A stretch of 64,000 nt of DNA, taken from positions 62,001-126,000 of the forward strand of contig NZ_JACNMO010000005.1 in NCBI RefSeq assembly GCF_020622345.1, given 5' to 3'. The translations under genes and the position numbers were made by a program. A model generated the notes under the pieces. That model did no database searches and had not been told where the DNA came from. It was given only the letters and a program-made list of their open reading frames with translations. Positions within the stretch are counted from its first letter, which is position 1, and each line of letters begins with the position of its first letter. The DNA comes from Roseobacter weihaiensis. GTDB lineage: Bacteria; Pseudomonadota; Alphaproteobacteria; Rhodobacterales; Rhodobacteraceae. This document shows positions 36,394 through 45,140 of this stretch, in pieces.

Positions 36394-37104
36394 TTGGGCC
36401 AATCACCAATAAATCTACAGGGCATGGCGGGGCTCTCGCCGATTGCCCGGGAAACCACGCAAGACATGGTTTATGGTCAGCTGCGCAATTCGCTGATTTG
36501 CGGCGGCTTTGACGCAGGCGAGGTGTTTAAACCTGCAGAGCTGTCCAGGCGTCTGTCTGTCAGCTCCATGCCCGTGCGCGAAGCGCTGGCGCGGCTCGTG
36601 TCGGAGCGGGCGCTGGAAGCAATGCCGAACCGGCGGGTCCGTGTGCCCCTGCTTGACCTCACGCAGATGCGGCGGATCGGTAGTGCCCGCAAGTTGATCG
36701 AAGGAGAGCTGGCCGCCTGTGCGATCCACAACATCACCAACGCAGATATTGCGAAGTTGGAAGATCTCACGACACAATATGAGGCCGCCAGCGATGAAAA
36801 CACGGTTGCACTCGCCAACCATGCCTTCCATTTCACCATCTACGAGCGTGCGGAATCGCATGTTCTGATCCCCTTCGCCGAAAGCCTGTGGATGCAGGCC
36901 GGACCCTATATTCGTGCCGCCTCGCGACTTGTTGCAAAACCGCTCGACACCTCGGCAACCAGGTTTCATCACGCAATCATCCAAGCCCTGCGCAAAGGCA
37001 ACCGTGGAGATCTGATCGACGCGTTGCACAATGATCTGTCCCAACCCTTCGACATTCTGGAACGCACGGACGAAACCGTTTGGGGGCATGCACAAAATGG
37101 CTGA
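36394..37104 (+). CDS. GntR-family (FCD) regulator of the divergent transport/reductase locus
   Basis: The 236-residue protein has a winged helix-turn-helix (about residues 18-80; LSRRLSVSSMPVREALARL) and an FCD domain (about 90-220; HAFHFTIYERAESH, TRFHHAIIQALRKG). I chose the TTG start because GGAG lies seven bases upstream; an ATG 30 bases later is the alternative and leaves the HTH intact. It is first in the rightward arm, overlapping the next gene. The ligand may be the imported compound or its metabolite. Confidence 0.88.
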   Translation: MGQSPINLQGMAGLSPIARETTQDMVYGQLRNSLICGGFDAGEVFKPAELSRRLSVSSMPVREALARLVSERALEAMPNRRVRVPLLDLTQMRRIGSARKLIEGELAACAIHNITNADIAKLEDLTTQYEAASDENTVALANHAFHFTIYERAESHVLIPFAESLWMQAGPYIRAASRLVAKPLDTSATRFHHAIIQALRKGNRGDLIDALHNDLSQPFDILERTDETVWGHAQNG

Positions 37105-37438
37105 TGGTCAGTTTCAGTTGTGGGATCTCCGCGTGGAGGTCACAGCCCCGAAGGGCGCAAAACTCTGGTGTGGGGCCTGTGTCGGGGATTGGTTCGAACT
37201 GCGTGGCGAGATGCTGTACCTGCCGCCCGATCAGGGCATTTCGATCTATTCGCTTGCCTCGGTGCTGCCGCTTCTCGCCGCCAAGCAAAGAATGACCGAC
37301 CCCGCCGATTGGATGACGACGGATGCCGAAATCGCCTGCCCCGATCCCAATTGCCCCTCACGCCTGAAAATCACCCGCACAAAACTTCGGTGTTTTGAAC
37401 GGTCCGAAACGACCGCTGTCCCGCTCGGAGAGCCTTGA
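37097..37438 (+). CDS. TIGR04076-like small protein
   Basis: The 113-residue soluble protein starts at MADGQFQLWDLRVEV, overlapping the GntR stop; an ATG 9 bases earlier is possible. It matches my memory of the TIGR04076 family: an N-terminal VTAPKGAKLWCGACVGDWFEL, then ISIYSLASVLPLLAAKQR and a cysteine pair in CPDPNC. The function of the family is not established. Its position between the regulator and an aldo/keto reductase ties it to that pathway. Confidence 0.7.
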   Translation: MADGQFQLWDLRVEVTAPKGAKLWCGACVGDWFELRGEMLYLPPDQGISIYSLASVLPLLAAKQRMTDPADWMTTDAEIACPDPNCPSRLKITRTKLRCFERSETTAVPLGEP

Positions 37439-38487
37439 TGATCTATACAGACCTGGCTCCTGGATACCGCATCTCACGGGTCATCAAGGGAGGATGGCAG
37501 CTCGCCGGTGGCCATGGGGCAATCGACCGGTCGACCTCGATTGCAGATATGTTTTCCTTCTGCGACGCCGGTATAACCACCTTTGACTGTGCGGATATCT
37601 ACACCGGCGTCGAAGACATGATCGGTGCCTTCCGCGCAGATTTTCGCAACCGGCGCGGGGCTGAGGCCTTGTCGGAGCTGAAAGTCCATACGAAATACGT
37701 TCCAAACCTCGACGTCCTCGACAACCTGACCAAGCGCGACGTGGAAACTGCAATCGACACCTCGCTGACCCGGCTCAAAACAGACCGACTGGATCTGGTG
37801 CAATTCCACTGGTGGCACTATGAAACCGGCGATTTCCTGCAAGTTGCAAGCTGGCTGACCGAACTGAAAGCCGCCGGAAAGATCCGCAATATCGGCGGGA
37901 CGAATTTCGATACCGCCCGCAGCCTGGCCATGGTTGACGCCGGTGTGCCCCTTGTCTCTTTGCAGGTCCAGTATTCTTTGCTCGACAACAGGCCCTCGAA
38001 GAAAATGGTGGCGGCCTTCGCAAAGGCAGGCATTCAACTGATCTGTTACGGGTCTGTCGCGGGTGGTTTGCTTTCGGACCGCTGGCTGGGTCAGCCCGAG
38101 ATACAGGAGCCGCACGAAAACCGCTCTTTGACCAAATACAAGCTGATGGTCGATGAATTCGGCGGGTGGGACCTGTTTCAAAGTCTGCTCACGACCCTGC
38201 GCTGCATCGCAGATCGTCATGACACCGACATCGCTACGGTTGCCAGCCGCGCCGTGCTTGACCGTCCCGGCGTTGCGGCTGTCATCGTGGGCGCGCGTAA
38301 CCGCGCGCACCTGTCCCAAAACGCCCAGATTGCAGAACTGGCCCTCACCAGAACCGACCGGGAAGAGATCGCGGCCGTCCTTGCACAAGCCAACTCAATT
38401 CCGGGCGACGTCTATACCCTCGAACGCGACCGCGACGGCAGTCATGGATCCATCATGAAATACAATCTCAACAAGGAGTCCGCCTGA
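37438..38487 (+). CDS. Aldo/keto reductase (plus arm)
   Basis: The 349-residue TIM-barrel oxidoreductase has TTFDCADIYTGVEDM with the Asp/Tyr pair, LDLVQFHWWHYETGD, IRNIGGTNFDTARSL and AAVIVGARNRAHLSQN at the NADP site. It is clearly paralogous to the reductase half of the fusion protein on the minus arm, but has no Rid domain. The start is the ATG overlapping the upstream stop; a TTG one codon earlier is less likely. The two paralogues may act on related or successive carbonyl intermediates. Confidence 0.9.
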   Translation: MIYTDLAPGYRISRVIKGGWQLAGGHGAIDRSTSIADMFSFCDAGITTFDCADIYTGVEDMIGAFRADFRNRRGAEALSELKVHTKYVPNLDVLDNLTKRDVETAIDTSLTRLKTDRLDLVQFHWWHYETGDFLQVASWLTELKAAGKIRNIGGTNFDTARSLAMVDAGVPLVSLQVQYSLLDNRPSKKMVAAFAKAGIQLICYGSVAGGLLSDRWLGQPEIQEPHENRSLTKYKLMVDEFGGWDLFQSLLTTLRCIADRHDTDIATVASRAVLDRPGVAAVIVGARNRAHLSQNAQIAELALTRTDREEIAAVLAQANSIPGDVYTLERDRDGSHGSIMKYNLNKESA

Positions 38488-38897
38488 TGGCCGATCTTTT
38501 GACGATGGCGGAAACAGAAATACGCAAGCGGCACGAATTTTTCGTGGACTGGTATCGCGCCACCGCTGCGCCGGACGCGATGGAAGACTGCGCCGCCAGT
38601 TTCGCCCCTGACTTTCGCATCATCTGGCCCTCCGGCGGGTCTATGGACCGCGCCCCGTTGCTGCAGGCCCTGAAAGATGCACGCGGCTCAACCGGAAACG
38701 AGTTCGAAATCCGTATCGACATCAATCATGCGGTTCAACTCAGCGACGCGCTTTGTCTGATCACCTTTGATGAACATCAGGAAACCGCCAAGGGCCCGAA
38801 TTCACGACGCGGCACCGCGATTTTCAGCCGCGATGCCCGCGCGCCCAATGGCGTCCTCTGGCGCTACCTACAAGAAACCTGGATCGAACAGGTCTGA
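38487..38897 (+). CDS. SnoaL/NTF2-like protein (plus arm)
   Basis: The 136-residue protein fits the NTF2 fold: IRKRHEFFVDWYRATAAPDAM at the N-terminus, then DFRIIWPSGGSMDRAPLL and a beta-rich second half. Its ATG overlaps the reductase stop (TGATG). As on the minus arm, it sits directly beside an aldo/keto reductase. The reaction is unknown; isomerase or hydrolase roles are typical for the fold. Confidence 0.7.
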   Translation: MADLLTMAETEIRKRHEFFVDWYRATAAPDAMEDCAASFAPDFRIIWPSGGSMDRAPLLQALKDARGSTGNEFEIRIDINHAVQLSDALCLITFDEHQETAKGPNSRRGTAIFSRDARAPNGVLWRYLQETWIEQV

Positions 38898-38928
38898 TGA
38901 ACACATCAAATCAACAAGGAGAGACCTA

Positions 38929-40185
38929 ATGAAAACGATAAAAAAAGCGTTGCTCACAACCGTGCTCACGCTGTCGGCAACCGTCTCCATGGCTTGCGAA
39001 GTCACGGTGGGCGTCGTGCTGGAGCTGACGGGACCTGCCGGTGCTTTTGGCCAGGCCGGTGCGAAATCCATCGAAATGGCGTTTCGCGACATCAACGAAG
39101 CCGGTGGCGTGATCGACGGCTGTATGCTGGTAACAGACACACGCGACAGCCAGAGCCAGGGGAATGTCGCGGTCGATCAGGCCACGCAATTGGTGAACAT
39201 CAGGGAAGTTCCCGTGTTGATTGGCGGCATCATCTCGTCGGTCTCTGTCCCTATCGTGACATCGGTCACCGCACCGGCCAAAGTCGTCCAGGTCTCCCCG
39301 GCGTCTTCTTCACCGACACTGACGCAGCTTGGCCGTGAGGGCATAACCGGTGGCTATTTCTTTCGCACGATCACATCTGACGCGCTACAGGGCGTGGCAG
39401 CGGCGAAATATGCGCGGGACAGCGGGCTCGACAATCTGGCGATCATCCACGTGAACAATGACTTCGGCGTCAATCTGATGCGCGAATTCACCGCAGCCTT
39501 CGAGGCCCTCGGTGGTAACATCAAATCGACAACAGCTTACAATGAAAACCAGCCCAGCTATGCCTCCGAGGTGACCGCCGCGCTTGGCAGCACTCCAGAC
39601 GCGCTTTACCTGATATCTTACCCCGTTGACGGTGCCACCATCGCAAGAACGTGGATCTCGCAAGGTGGGCCCCAGAAGTACCTCTTCAATGACGGGCTGA
39701 ACACACCGGATTTCATCGACGCCGTGGGCGCCCGGTTTCTCGAAGGCGCGTATGGCACCTCCTCTGGTACAACGGAGACCCCGTCGACGCGGTATTTTTA
39801 CGAGAACTACGCCGAAGTCTCTGGTGGGTTCGAGCCCTCTGCGCCAGCAGCGGACCGCTCCTATGATGCGGGCGCCCTCGTCGGGCTGGCCATTGCCAAA
39901 GCGGGCGTTGCGGAAGCAGATGCAATTCGCGCGGCAATCCGTGAAGTTGTCGATCCTGAAGGAGAACCGATTTACGCAGGGCCGGAAGAGTTCGGGAAAG
40001 CGCTTGGGTTGATCGCAGAAGGGAGGGCGATCAAGTATGAAGGGGTGATCGGACCTGTATCCTTTGATGAAGTTGGCGATATCTCCGGCCCCTTCCGGCT
40101 TTGGAAAATCGAGGATGGTGGCATTGTCACCACCGGCCAGATGACCACCGAAGACGTCGCTGAAACAATGTCATCGCTCAACTGA
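38929..40185 (+). CDS. Branched-chain-type ABC substrate-binding protein
   Basis: The 418-residue protein has a signal peptide MKTIKKALLTTVLTLSATVSMA and then the type I binding fold seen in LivK relatives: VTVGVVLELTGPAGAFGQAG, PVLIGGIISSVSVPIVTSVTA, FFRTITSDALQG, LAIIHVNNDFGVNLM. AAGGAG precedes the ATG by seven bases, which rejects the longer frame. It must serve the permeases and ATPases of the opposite arm, since no other partner is near. The cargo is unknown. Confidence 0.92.
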   Translation: MKTIKKALLTTVLTLSATVSMACEVTVGVVLELTGPAGAFGQAGAKSIEMAFRDINEAGGVIDGCMLVTDTRDSQSQGNVAVDQATQLVNIREVPVLIGGIISSVSVPIVTSVTAPAKVVQVSPASSSPTLTQLGREGITGGYFFRTITSDALQGVAAAKYARDSGLDNLAIIHVNNDFGVNLMREFTAAFEALGGNIKSTTAYNENQPSYASEVTAALGSTPDALYLISYPVDGATIARTWISQGGPQKYLFNDGLNTPDFIDAVGARFLEGAYGTSSGTTETPSTRYFYENYAEVSGGFEPSAPAADRSYDAGALVGLAIAKAGVAEADAIRAAIREVVDPEGEPIYAGPEEFGKALGLIAEGRAIKYEGVIGPVSFDEVGDISGPFRLWKIEDGGIVTTGQMTTEDVAETMSSLN

Positions 40186-40201
40186 ATTCTGACTGTTCGG
40201 A

Positions 40202-40232
40202 CGAAAGCGCCGCCGCTCTGGCGGGGCTTTCG
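40202..40232 (+). terminator. Hairpin after the binding-protein gene
   Basis: CGAAAGC at 40202-40208 pairs with GCTTTCG at 40226-40232, extended inwards by GCCGCC/GGCGG-type pairing. It begins 16 bases after the stop codon. There is no clear T run, so intrinsic termination efficiency is uncertain. Confidence 0.55.
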
Positions 40233-40504
40233 CGCAACTGAAAGACCCCCGGTGAGGACCTTGTTCAGGACCGCAAGCAGTCGCTTGATGCCAGCCGATG
40301 TTATCATCGTTCTCGGGACATCCGGATCAGACGATGGGACACATGGTATTGCGACCACCAGCATCGCATAAGCGACCACAAAGGCCACGATGACCGGGCA
40401 GGCCGAGGATGGCCAGCCAACCGCGCACTCCCGTTTACAAGCCAGCTCGGCGCCATAAAACAGCAGGCCGCAGCTGACAGCCCAAGGCAACCGTCAGGAG
40501 ATCA
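40233..40504. other. Intergenic stretch, possible remnant of a LysE-like gene
   Basis: On the minus strand, about 40260-40480 reads hydrophobic pieces such as PVIVAFVVAYAMLVVAIP and RLLAVLNKVLTGGLSVA. These faintly resemble the C-terminal part of LysE-type exporters. There is no credible start, and the frame continues into the binding-protein gene. Treat it as a weak remnant or chance. Confidence 0.25.
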
Positions 40505-41104
40505 TCAGTCAGGGGCTTCAAAATCCAAGCTGCCGGGCAGATAGTTGAACAGCTCCAGCCGTGGCGGATTGCCTTTGCCCAGCCGAAACGCGCTCAGGCT
40601 TGCGGGTGCGACTGGTATGATATGCGCCGGGTCAAGCCCGACATAGCGCTGCAGGATCGCGCGGATGACACCGCCATGACAGACCACAAGCAGGTTCTGG
40701 CACGGGTCGCGCTGTTCCTCCTCGATGACCGCGGTGACCCGCTCAACAAAATCCGCCCAGATCTCTCCGCCCGGCGGTGCAGATGTGCCCGCCCGCCATC
40801 CAAGGTAGGCGGTTTCATCCTGGGCTCGGATCTCTTCGATGGCGCAGCCGGTCCAGTCGCCGACGTCAATTTCCCGAAGCCCGTCTGTCAATCGCGGGCT
40901 CTGGGCCCCGATCCGACGTGCCGTCTCGCGAACGCGTTCAAGATCAGAAGAGACCGCCCGGCACGGGCCAATACCATCGATGACCGGGCGCAGCATATCC
41001 GCCTGCGACGCACCCAGATCTGAGAGGCCGATGTCCGCCTGGCCCTGCAGCCGCCGCGCGGCGTTCCATTTCGATTGTCCGTGACGCACCAACAGCAATC
41101 GCAT
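40505..41104 (-). CDS. Histidine phosphatase family protein
   Basis: The 199-residue phosphoglycerate-mutase-like enzyme has the RHG motif LLLVRHGQSKWNAARRLQGQ (catalytic His8), the second conserved histidine in CHGGVIRAIL, and the glutamate region GLREIDVGDWTG. It is the last gene of an operon with an ABC transporter, its start overlapping the ATPase stop. A phosphatase behind an importer suggests that the imported substrate is phosphorylated. It might instead be a CobC-like or general phosphatase. Confidence 0.85.
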   Translation of the reverse strand: MRLLLVRHGQSKWNAARRLQGQADIGLSDLGASQADMLRPVIDGIGPCRAVSSDLERVRETARRIGAQSPRLTDGLREIDVGDWTGCAIEEIRAQDETAYLGWRAGTSAPPGGEIWADFVERVTAVIEEEQRDPCQNLLVVCHGGVIRAILQRYVGLDPAHIIPVAPASLSAFRLGKGNPPRLELFNYLPGSLDFEAPD

Positions 41105-42162
41105 CAGCCGATCCTCTCGCCATTTGTGCCGAACCAGCTGTCCGGTCGGGGCGGCAGGCGAAACTGAATCGTATCGCCAATGCGCGCTGCGGGCGCTGTG
41201 TCCACGATGGCCGTCAGACGCAACCCGTCGCGCAGACCGGTCACCATGACGCGCCCGGCAATCGCGCTTGTCTCTACCAGTTCCATCGGCAGAGTGGTCT
41301 CGCCTTCGGCCTCACTCAACATCATTGTCTCGGCACGATACATCGCCATGCACTTGTCGGCGGGCGGAGTTACGGGCATATGCCGCCCGCCCACCTTGTA
41401 GCCCGTGCCATTCTTGTTCACCGGGATCATGTTGTTGGGGGGCGTGCCGACGAAAGTGGCCACAAAGACGGTTTCAGGATGGTCCACCAGATCGGTGGGC
41501 GCGCCGAACTGCTGCACGCGGCCTTTGTCCATGACCGCGACATGGGTGGCCATGGTCATTGCCTCGATCTGATCGTGCGTCACATAGACGGTCGTCGCCC
41601 CTGTCGCGCGGTGCAGGCGCATGAGTTCGGTGCGCATCTCGACCCGCAGCTTGGCATCGAGGTTTGACAGGGGTTCATCGAACAGCAACACCGACGGCTT
41701 TGGCGCGATGGTGCGCGCAATGGCAACGCGCTGTTGCTGCCCCCCGGAGATTTCATTGGGATACCGGTCTGCCAACTGGCCGATGTCGAGCAGCTTCAAG
41801 ACCTCCTCGACCCGCGCAGTGCGGTCCGGTTTCGACATCTTCATCACCTTCAGGGGCCATTCGACATTGCCGCGCACCGACATATGCGGCCAGAGCGCGT
41901 AGGACTGGAAAACCAGTCCGGAATTGCGTTTGGCCGGATCAACGGCCCAGTTGCGATCCCCATCTGAAACGGTTTGAGCGTCGAACACGATCTGCCCGGC
42001 CGTGGGCAGCTCCAGACCTGCGAGCATCCTCAGAAGCGTGGTCTTGCCGCAGCCCGATGGTCCAAGCAGCACAAAAAACGCGCCATCTGGGACCGAGATC
42101 GAGACGTCTTTGACAGCTTCGAATGTGCCGAAGCGTTTGGTGAGATTGCGAATTTCCAGCAT
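41104..42162 (-). CDS. ABC transporter ATPase (FbpC/AfuC/PotA type)
   Basis: The 352-residue ATPase starts at MLEIRNLTKRFG. It has Walker A GPSGCGKTTLLRMLAG, signature ISGGQQQRVAIARTI and Walker B VLLFDEPLSNLDAKL, then a C-terminal TOBE-type domain (about 250-350) as in spermidine/iron/maltose-type importers. A longer upstream frame would run through the permease gene. It lies 8 bases after the permease stop. Confidence 0.93.
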   Translation of the reverse strand: MLEIRNLTKRFGTFEAVKDVSISVPDGAFFVLLGPSGCGKTTLLRMLAGLELPTAGQIVFDAQTVSDGDRNWAVDPAKRNSGLVFQSYALWPHMSVRGNVEWPLKVMKMSKPDRTARVEEVLKLLDIGQLADRYPNEISGGQQQRVAIARTIAPKPSVLLFDEPLSNLDAKLRVEMRTELMRLHRATGATTVYVTHDQIEAMTMATHVAVMDKGRVQQFGAPTDLVDHPETVFVATFVGTPPNNMIPVNKNGTGYKVGGRHMPVTPPADKCMAMYRAETMMLSEAEGETTLPMELVETSAIAGRVMVTGLRDGLRLTAIVDTAPAARIGDTIQFRLPPRPDSWFGTNGERIG

Positions 42163-42170
42163 GGGATCCC

Positions 42171-43916
42171 TCAGTTCTGCAGCCAAGGCTGGGATTTGGT
42201 TTGCAGCCGACTGGCAATCAGCGTGGCGGCGATGGAGATGAACAGGATCACGACCGTGATCGCGTTGGCAAATTGTCCGAAACCTTCCGAGGCGTATCGA
42301 TAGGCGACGACCGACAGCACCGGCATGGTTGGCGTAAAGAGAAGCACCACCAGCGACAGATCGCGGATGATTTTCACAAAGATCAGGATGCCGCCCGCTG
42401 CGAGGCCGCGAATGGCCAGCGGCACGGTGATGGCGGCAAGCCTGCGGGCAAAGCTTGCGCCTGTCATGCGCGCACTTTCCTCCAGCTCTCCGCCGACCTG
42501 CTGGATCACCGCACGGCCCGTCTGAACGGAGAAAGGCAAAAGATACGCCGTCCCGGCGATCACCAGAAGTGCAAAGGTGCCGTAGAGTGCCGGAAATGGC
42601 CCGATTGGCGCACCCAGATAGGCGATATAGGCGGCACCAAACGCAATGCCCGGAACGAGAAGCGGCAGGAAGCTGATCTGCGTGATGGCGGCAGACATCC
42701 ACCCTTCGCGGAAACGCGCGGTGGTGTAGGAGGCCAGAAGCCCTAAGAACATGCCCATGAATGCCACCGCCAGCCCAAGGCCGAGCGTCACCGTCAGGGC
42801 CCGCAGGATATCCTCGTTATAGGCGATGCCGGGAATGCCTTGGGCAAAGGAAGGATCACTCTGGCCGATCCAGTAATGCAACGTCCAGTCAGAGAACAGA
42901 TTGGCCGCCGATGGCGCAAGGCTTGATGCGGTCAGGACGATCACCGGCACCACCGTGGAGCTGATCAGGATCACCATCGCCAAGGCGCAAAGCGGCCAGC
43001 GCGCGCCCCGCAAGTCAAAGCGTTTGGCCCGCCCGCCCTTGCCGGTGATGGTCGCATAGGACCGGCGACCGGAAACGATCCGGTTTCCTGCCCATAGAAA
43101 CGCCCCCGAAATCAGCACCAGCAATATGCCGATCACATAACCGCGCCCGACCTGGCCCACTTCGATCATCCCAAACAATCGTGTGGAGAGCGTCTGCATC
43201 CTGACCGGCAGGCCAAGCAAGGCGGGCGTGGCGAAGTTCGAAACCGCACCGGCAAAGCACAGTGAGCCCGCTGCGACCAGTGCCGGGGTCGTGACCGGCA
43301 GAATGATCCCCATCAGAATCCTCCCCCCCTTGGCACCCGCAATTTGCGCGGCCTCGACCAGATCGGAGTTTACGGTGGCCAGTGCCGCGGCGATGATCGT
43401 GAAGGCGAGGCTGAAATAGTGTAGCGTCAGCACGATCAGCGTGGGTACCATACCCCATGCGAGCCAGTCTGGAATGCCCAACCCCATGCCTTGCAGCCAG
43501 CCCACCTGCCCCCCAATACGGTCATTGCGGAAAAGCGACCCCCAGGCCAGCGCAGCCGCAAAGGACGGAATCATGAACGGGAGCGTGGCCATCACACCGA
43601 TGGTCTTACGGAAAGGCACGTTTGTCATCACCACCAGCCATGCAAGAAACCCACCCAGCAGCACGCAACCGGTCGCCACCACGAGACCGATCAGCAAGGT
43701 GTTGGTCAAAGGCTTGTAAAACAGATTGGTCGAGAGGCGCCCCGCCAAGACGTCGGACCACGCCTGGATCGTTTCGGGTTGCAAAGTGTAGAGCACCGTC
43801 CGCAGAAGCGGCAACACGATCAGCGCGATCAACAGAGCCAGCACCACCGTCTTGAGGATCGTGCCTTGCTGAAAGACCATACGTCGTCCTTGTCCACCCA
43901 TGACTGTGTTCGCCAT
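42171..43916 (-). CDS. ABC transporter permease, double FbpB/AfuB type
   Basis: The 581-residue protein has twelve or so membrane segments in two homologous halves, each with an inner-membrane ABC loop (DLVEAAQIAGAKGGRILMGIILP in the first, GELEESARMTGASFARRL in the second). Single-chain double permeases are typical of iron(III)- and AfuB-like systems. The start MANTVMGG follows GAGGGTG by nine bases. It works with the ATPase and binding protein on either side. Confidence 0.92.
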   Translation of the reverse strand: MANTVMGGQGRRMVFQQGTILKTVVLALLIALIVLPLLRTVLYTLQPETIQAWSDVLAGRLSTNLFYKPLTNTLLIGLVVATGCVLLGGFLAWLVVMTNVPFRKTIGVMATLPFMIPSFAAALAWGSLFRNDRIGGQVGWLQGMGLGIPDWLAWGMVPTLIVLTLHYFSLAFTIIAAALATVNSDLVEAAQIAGAKGGRILMGIILPVTTPALVAAGSLCFAGAVSNFATPALLGLPVRMQTLSTRLFGMIEVGQVGRGYVIGILLVLISGAFLWAGNRIVSGRRSYATITGKGGRAKRFDLRGARWPLCALAMVILISSTVVPVIVLTASSLAPSAANLFSDWTLHYWIGQSDPSFAQGIPGIAYNEDILRALTVTLGLGLAVAFMGMFLGLLASYTTARFREGWMSAAITQISFLPLLVPGIAFGAAYIAYLGAPIGPFPALYGTFALLVIAGTAYLLPFSVQTGRAVIQQVGGELEESARMTGASFARRLAAITVPLAIRGLAAGGILIFVKIIRDLSLVVLLFTPTMPVLSVVAYRYASEGFGQFANAITVVILFISIAATLIASRLQTKSQPWLQN

Positions 43917-43995
43917 CAAAATCACCCTCGAACGATGGAGTAAGGATCTGCTGGCAGGCGCATCACGACGCCTGCCACCGACTGGGAGAAACCCG

Positions 43996-45117
43996 CTATT
44001 GCAGGGTGAGGATCAGGTCGCCGATTTCGGCGCGGATCTTGGCGGTCTCTGCCGGGGCGATCCGCCAAGCGGTAAAGTCTTCCAGCGGCACCGCGTCAGG
44101 ATGCGGTGGGATGTCGGTGCGGGTCACGTAGTCGCCTGCGACATAGAAAGGGGCAAGGCCAGGCCCGCCGGTTTCGCTCTCATCCCCCATCAGAAAGTCG
44201 ATCACGAGCCGCGCAGCCGCCGGATTGCCCGGTTCGGCTGACAAGGCCAGCACAGCAGGGAAGATGATGCCAGGCGCGGGTTCTACCGCATTGGCAACCT
44301 GCAACGCCCATCCCTCGTCTTCATTATCGCGGCGGTCCGAATAACTGGTGAAACCAACCGGCGGATTGTCCTGCCCGATGGCCCCCACCGCGACGTTCAC
44401 ATCATCGGTGGACCCCACGAGGATCACGTCATTTGCAAAAAGGTCCGCGATGAATTTCTCCCCTGCATTGGCCGCGCCGTCCAATGCGATGGCCTCGCCG
44501 AACTGCGCTTCATACGCGGTGGCCATGTCGTCAGATCGCAGCACGATCTCGGTCATCAGGTCGAGGTAATCGCCCCGCTGCAACGGATCGACCATGACGA
44601 CGCGGCCACGCCATTCATCAGTCGTCAGTTGCCAGAGGTTGGAGACGGGCGCGCCGTCCGGATTGGCGTCTTCGTTATACATGAGCACCTTGGTCGACAG
44701 GCGCTGCGCCAGAAGCGGGCTCCGGTATTCCGGGTCCACGCGGTCTGCAACGCGGGGCGGCACGTAGGGCGCTATGATCCCGGTCTCCAGCAATTCAGTC
44801 AGCACCACCGGCGTATCGGAGATATAGATCACGTCCGCATTGGCCACCCCGGCCTGCGCCTCGGCGCGAAGCCGCGCGATCTGTTCGGTCGACGAAATGT
44901 CAAAGCCTTGGAGGTCAATGCCGGGATAGGCTTCCTCAAAGGCCGTCTCAACCCGCCCGATCCGACTGGTGAAGGAATAGACGGTCACCGTGCCCTCTTC
45001 CTGGGCAAGCGGCAGCAGTTCTTCGGGGCCCATCTCGTTCAGGCGATCATCGGCCTGCGCGGCCGATGAAACAAGAATGCAGACTGCGGCGAGGCGCGTT
45101 GCCTTCATAAGCTTCAT
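43996..45117 (-). CDS. ABC substrate-binding protein, ferric/AfuA-like
   Basis: The 373-residue exported protein has a signal peptide ending near SSAAQA and a type II binding fold: EGTVTVYSFTSRIGRVETAF, NADVIYISDTPVVLTELLETG, LSTKVLMYNEDA, WRGRVVMVDPLQRGD. The tyrosine pair that holds iron in FbpA is not seen, so iron is doubtful. AfuA, a relative once thought to bind iron, binds hexose phosphates. GGGAGGATCAC precedes the ATG. With the phosphatase and RpiR genes of this cluster, a phosphorylated sugar is the best guess. Confidence 0.88.
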   Translation of the reverse strand: MKLMKATRLAAVCILVSSAAQADDRLNEMGPEELLPLAQEEGTVTVYSFTSRIGRVETAFEEAYPGIDLQGFDISSTEQIARLRAEAQAGVANADVIYISDTPVVLTELLETGIIAPYVPPRVADRVDPEYRSPLLAQRLSTKVLMYNEDANPDGAPVSNLWQLTTDEWRGRVVMVDPLQRGDYLDLMTEIVLRSDDMATAYEAQFGEAIALDGAANAGEKFIADLFANDVILVGSTDDVNVAVGAIGQDNPPVGFTSYSDRRDNEDEGWALQVANAVEPAPGIIFPAVLALSAEPGNPAAARLVIDFLMGDESETGGPGLAPFYVAGDYVTRTDIPPHPDAVPLEDFTAWRIAPAETAKIRAEIGDLILTLQ

Positions 45118-45140
45118 GTGATCCTCCCTTGGAATCGTTG

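Noticed and set aside
39972-40490. 172-codon minus-strand frame after the binding-protein gene
   Set aside because: It overlaps the end of that gene and only its middle is hydrophobic; at best a LysE-like remnant, so not called a gene.
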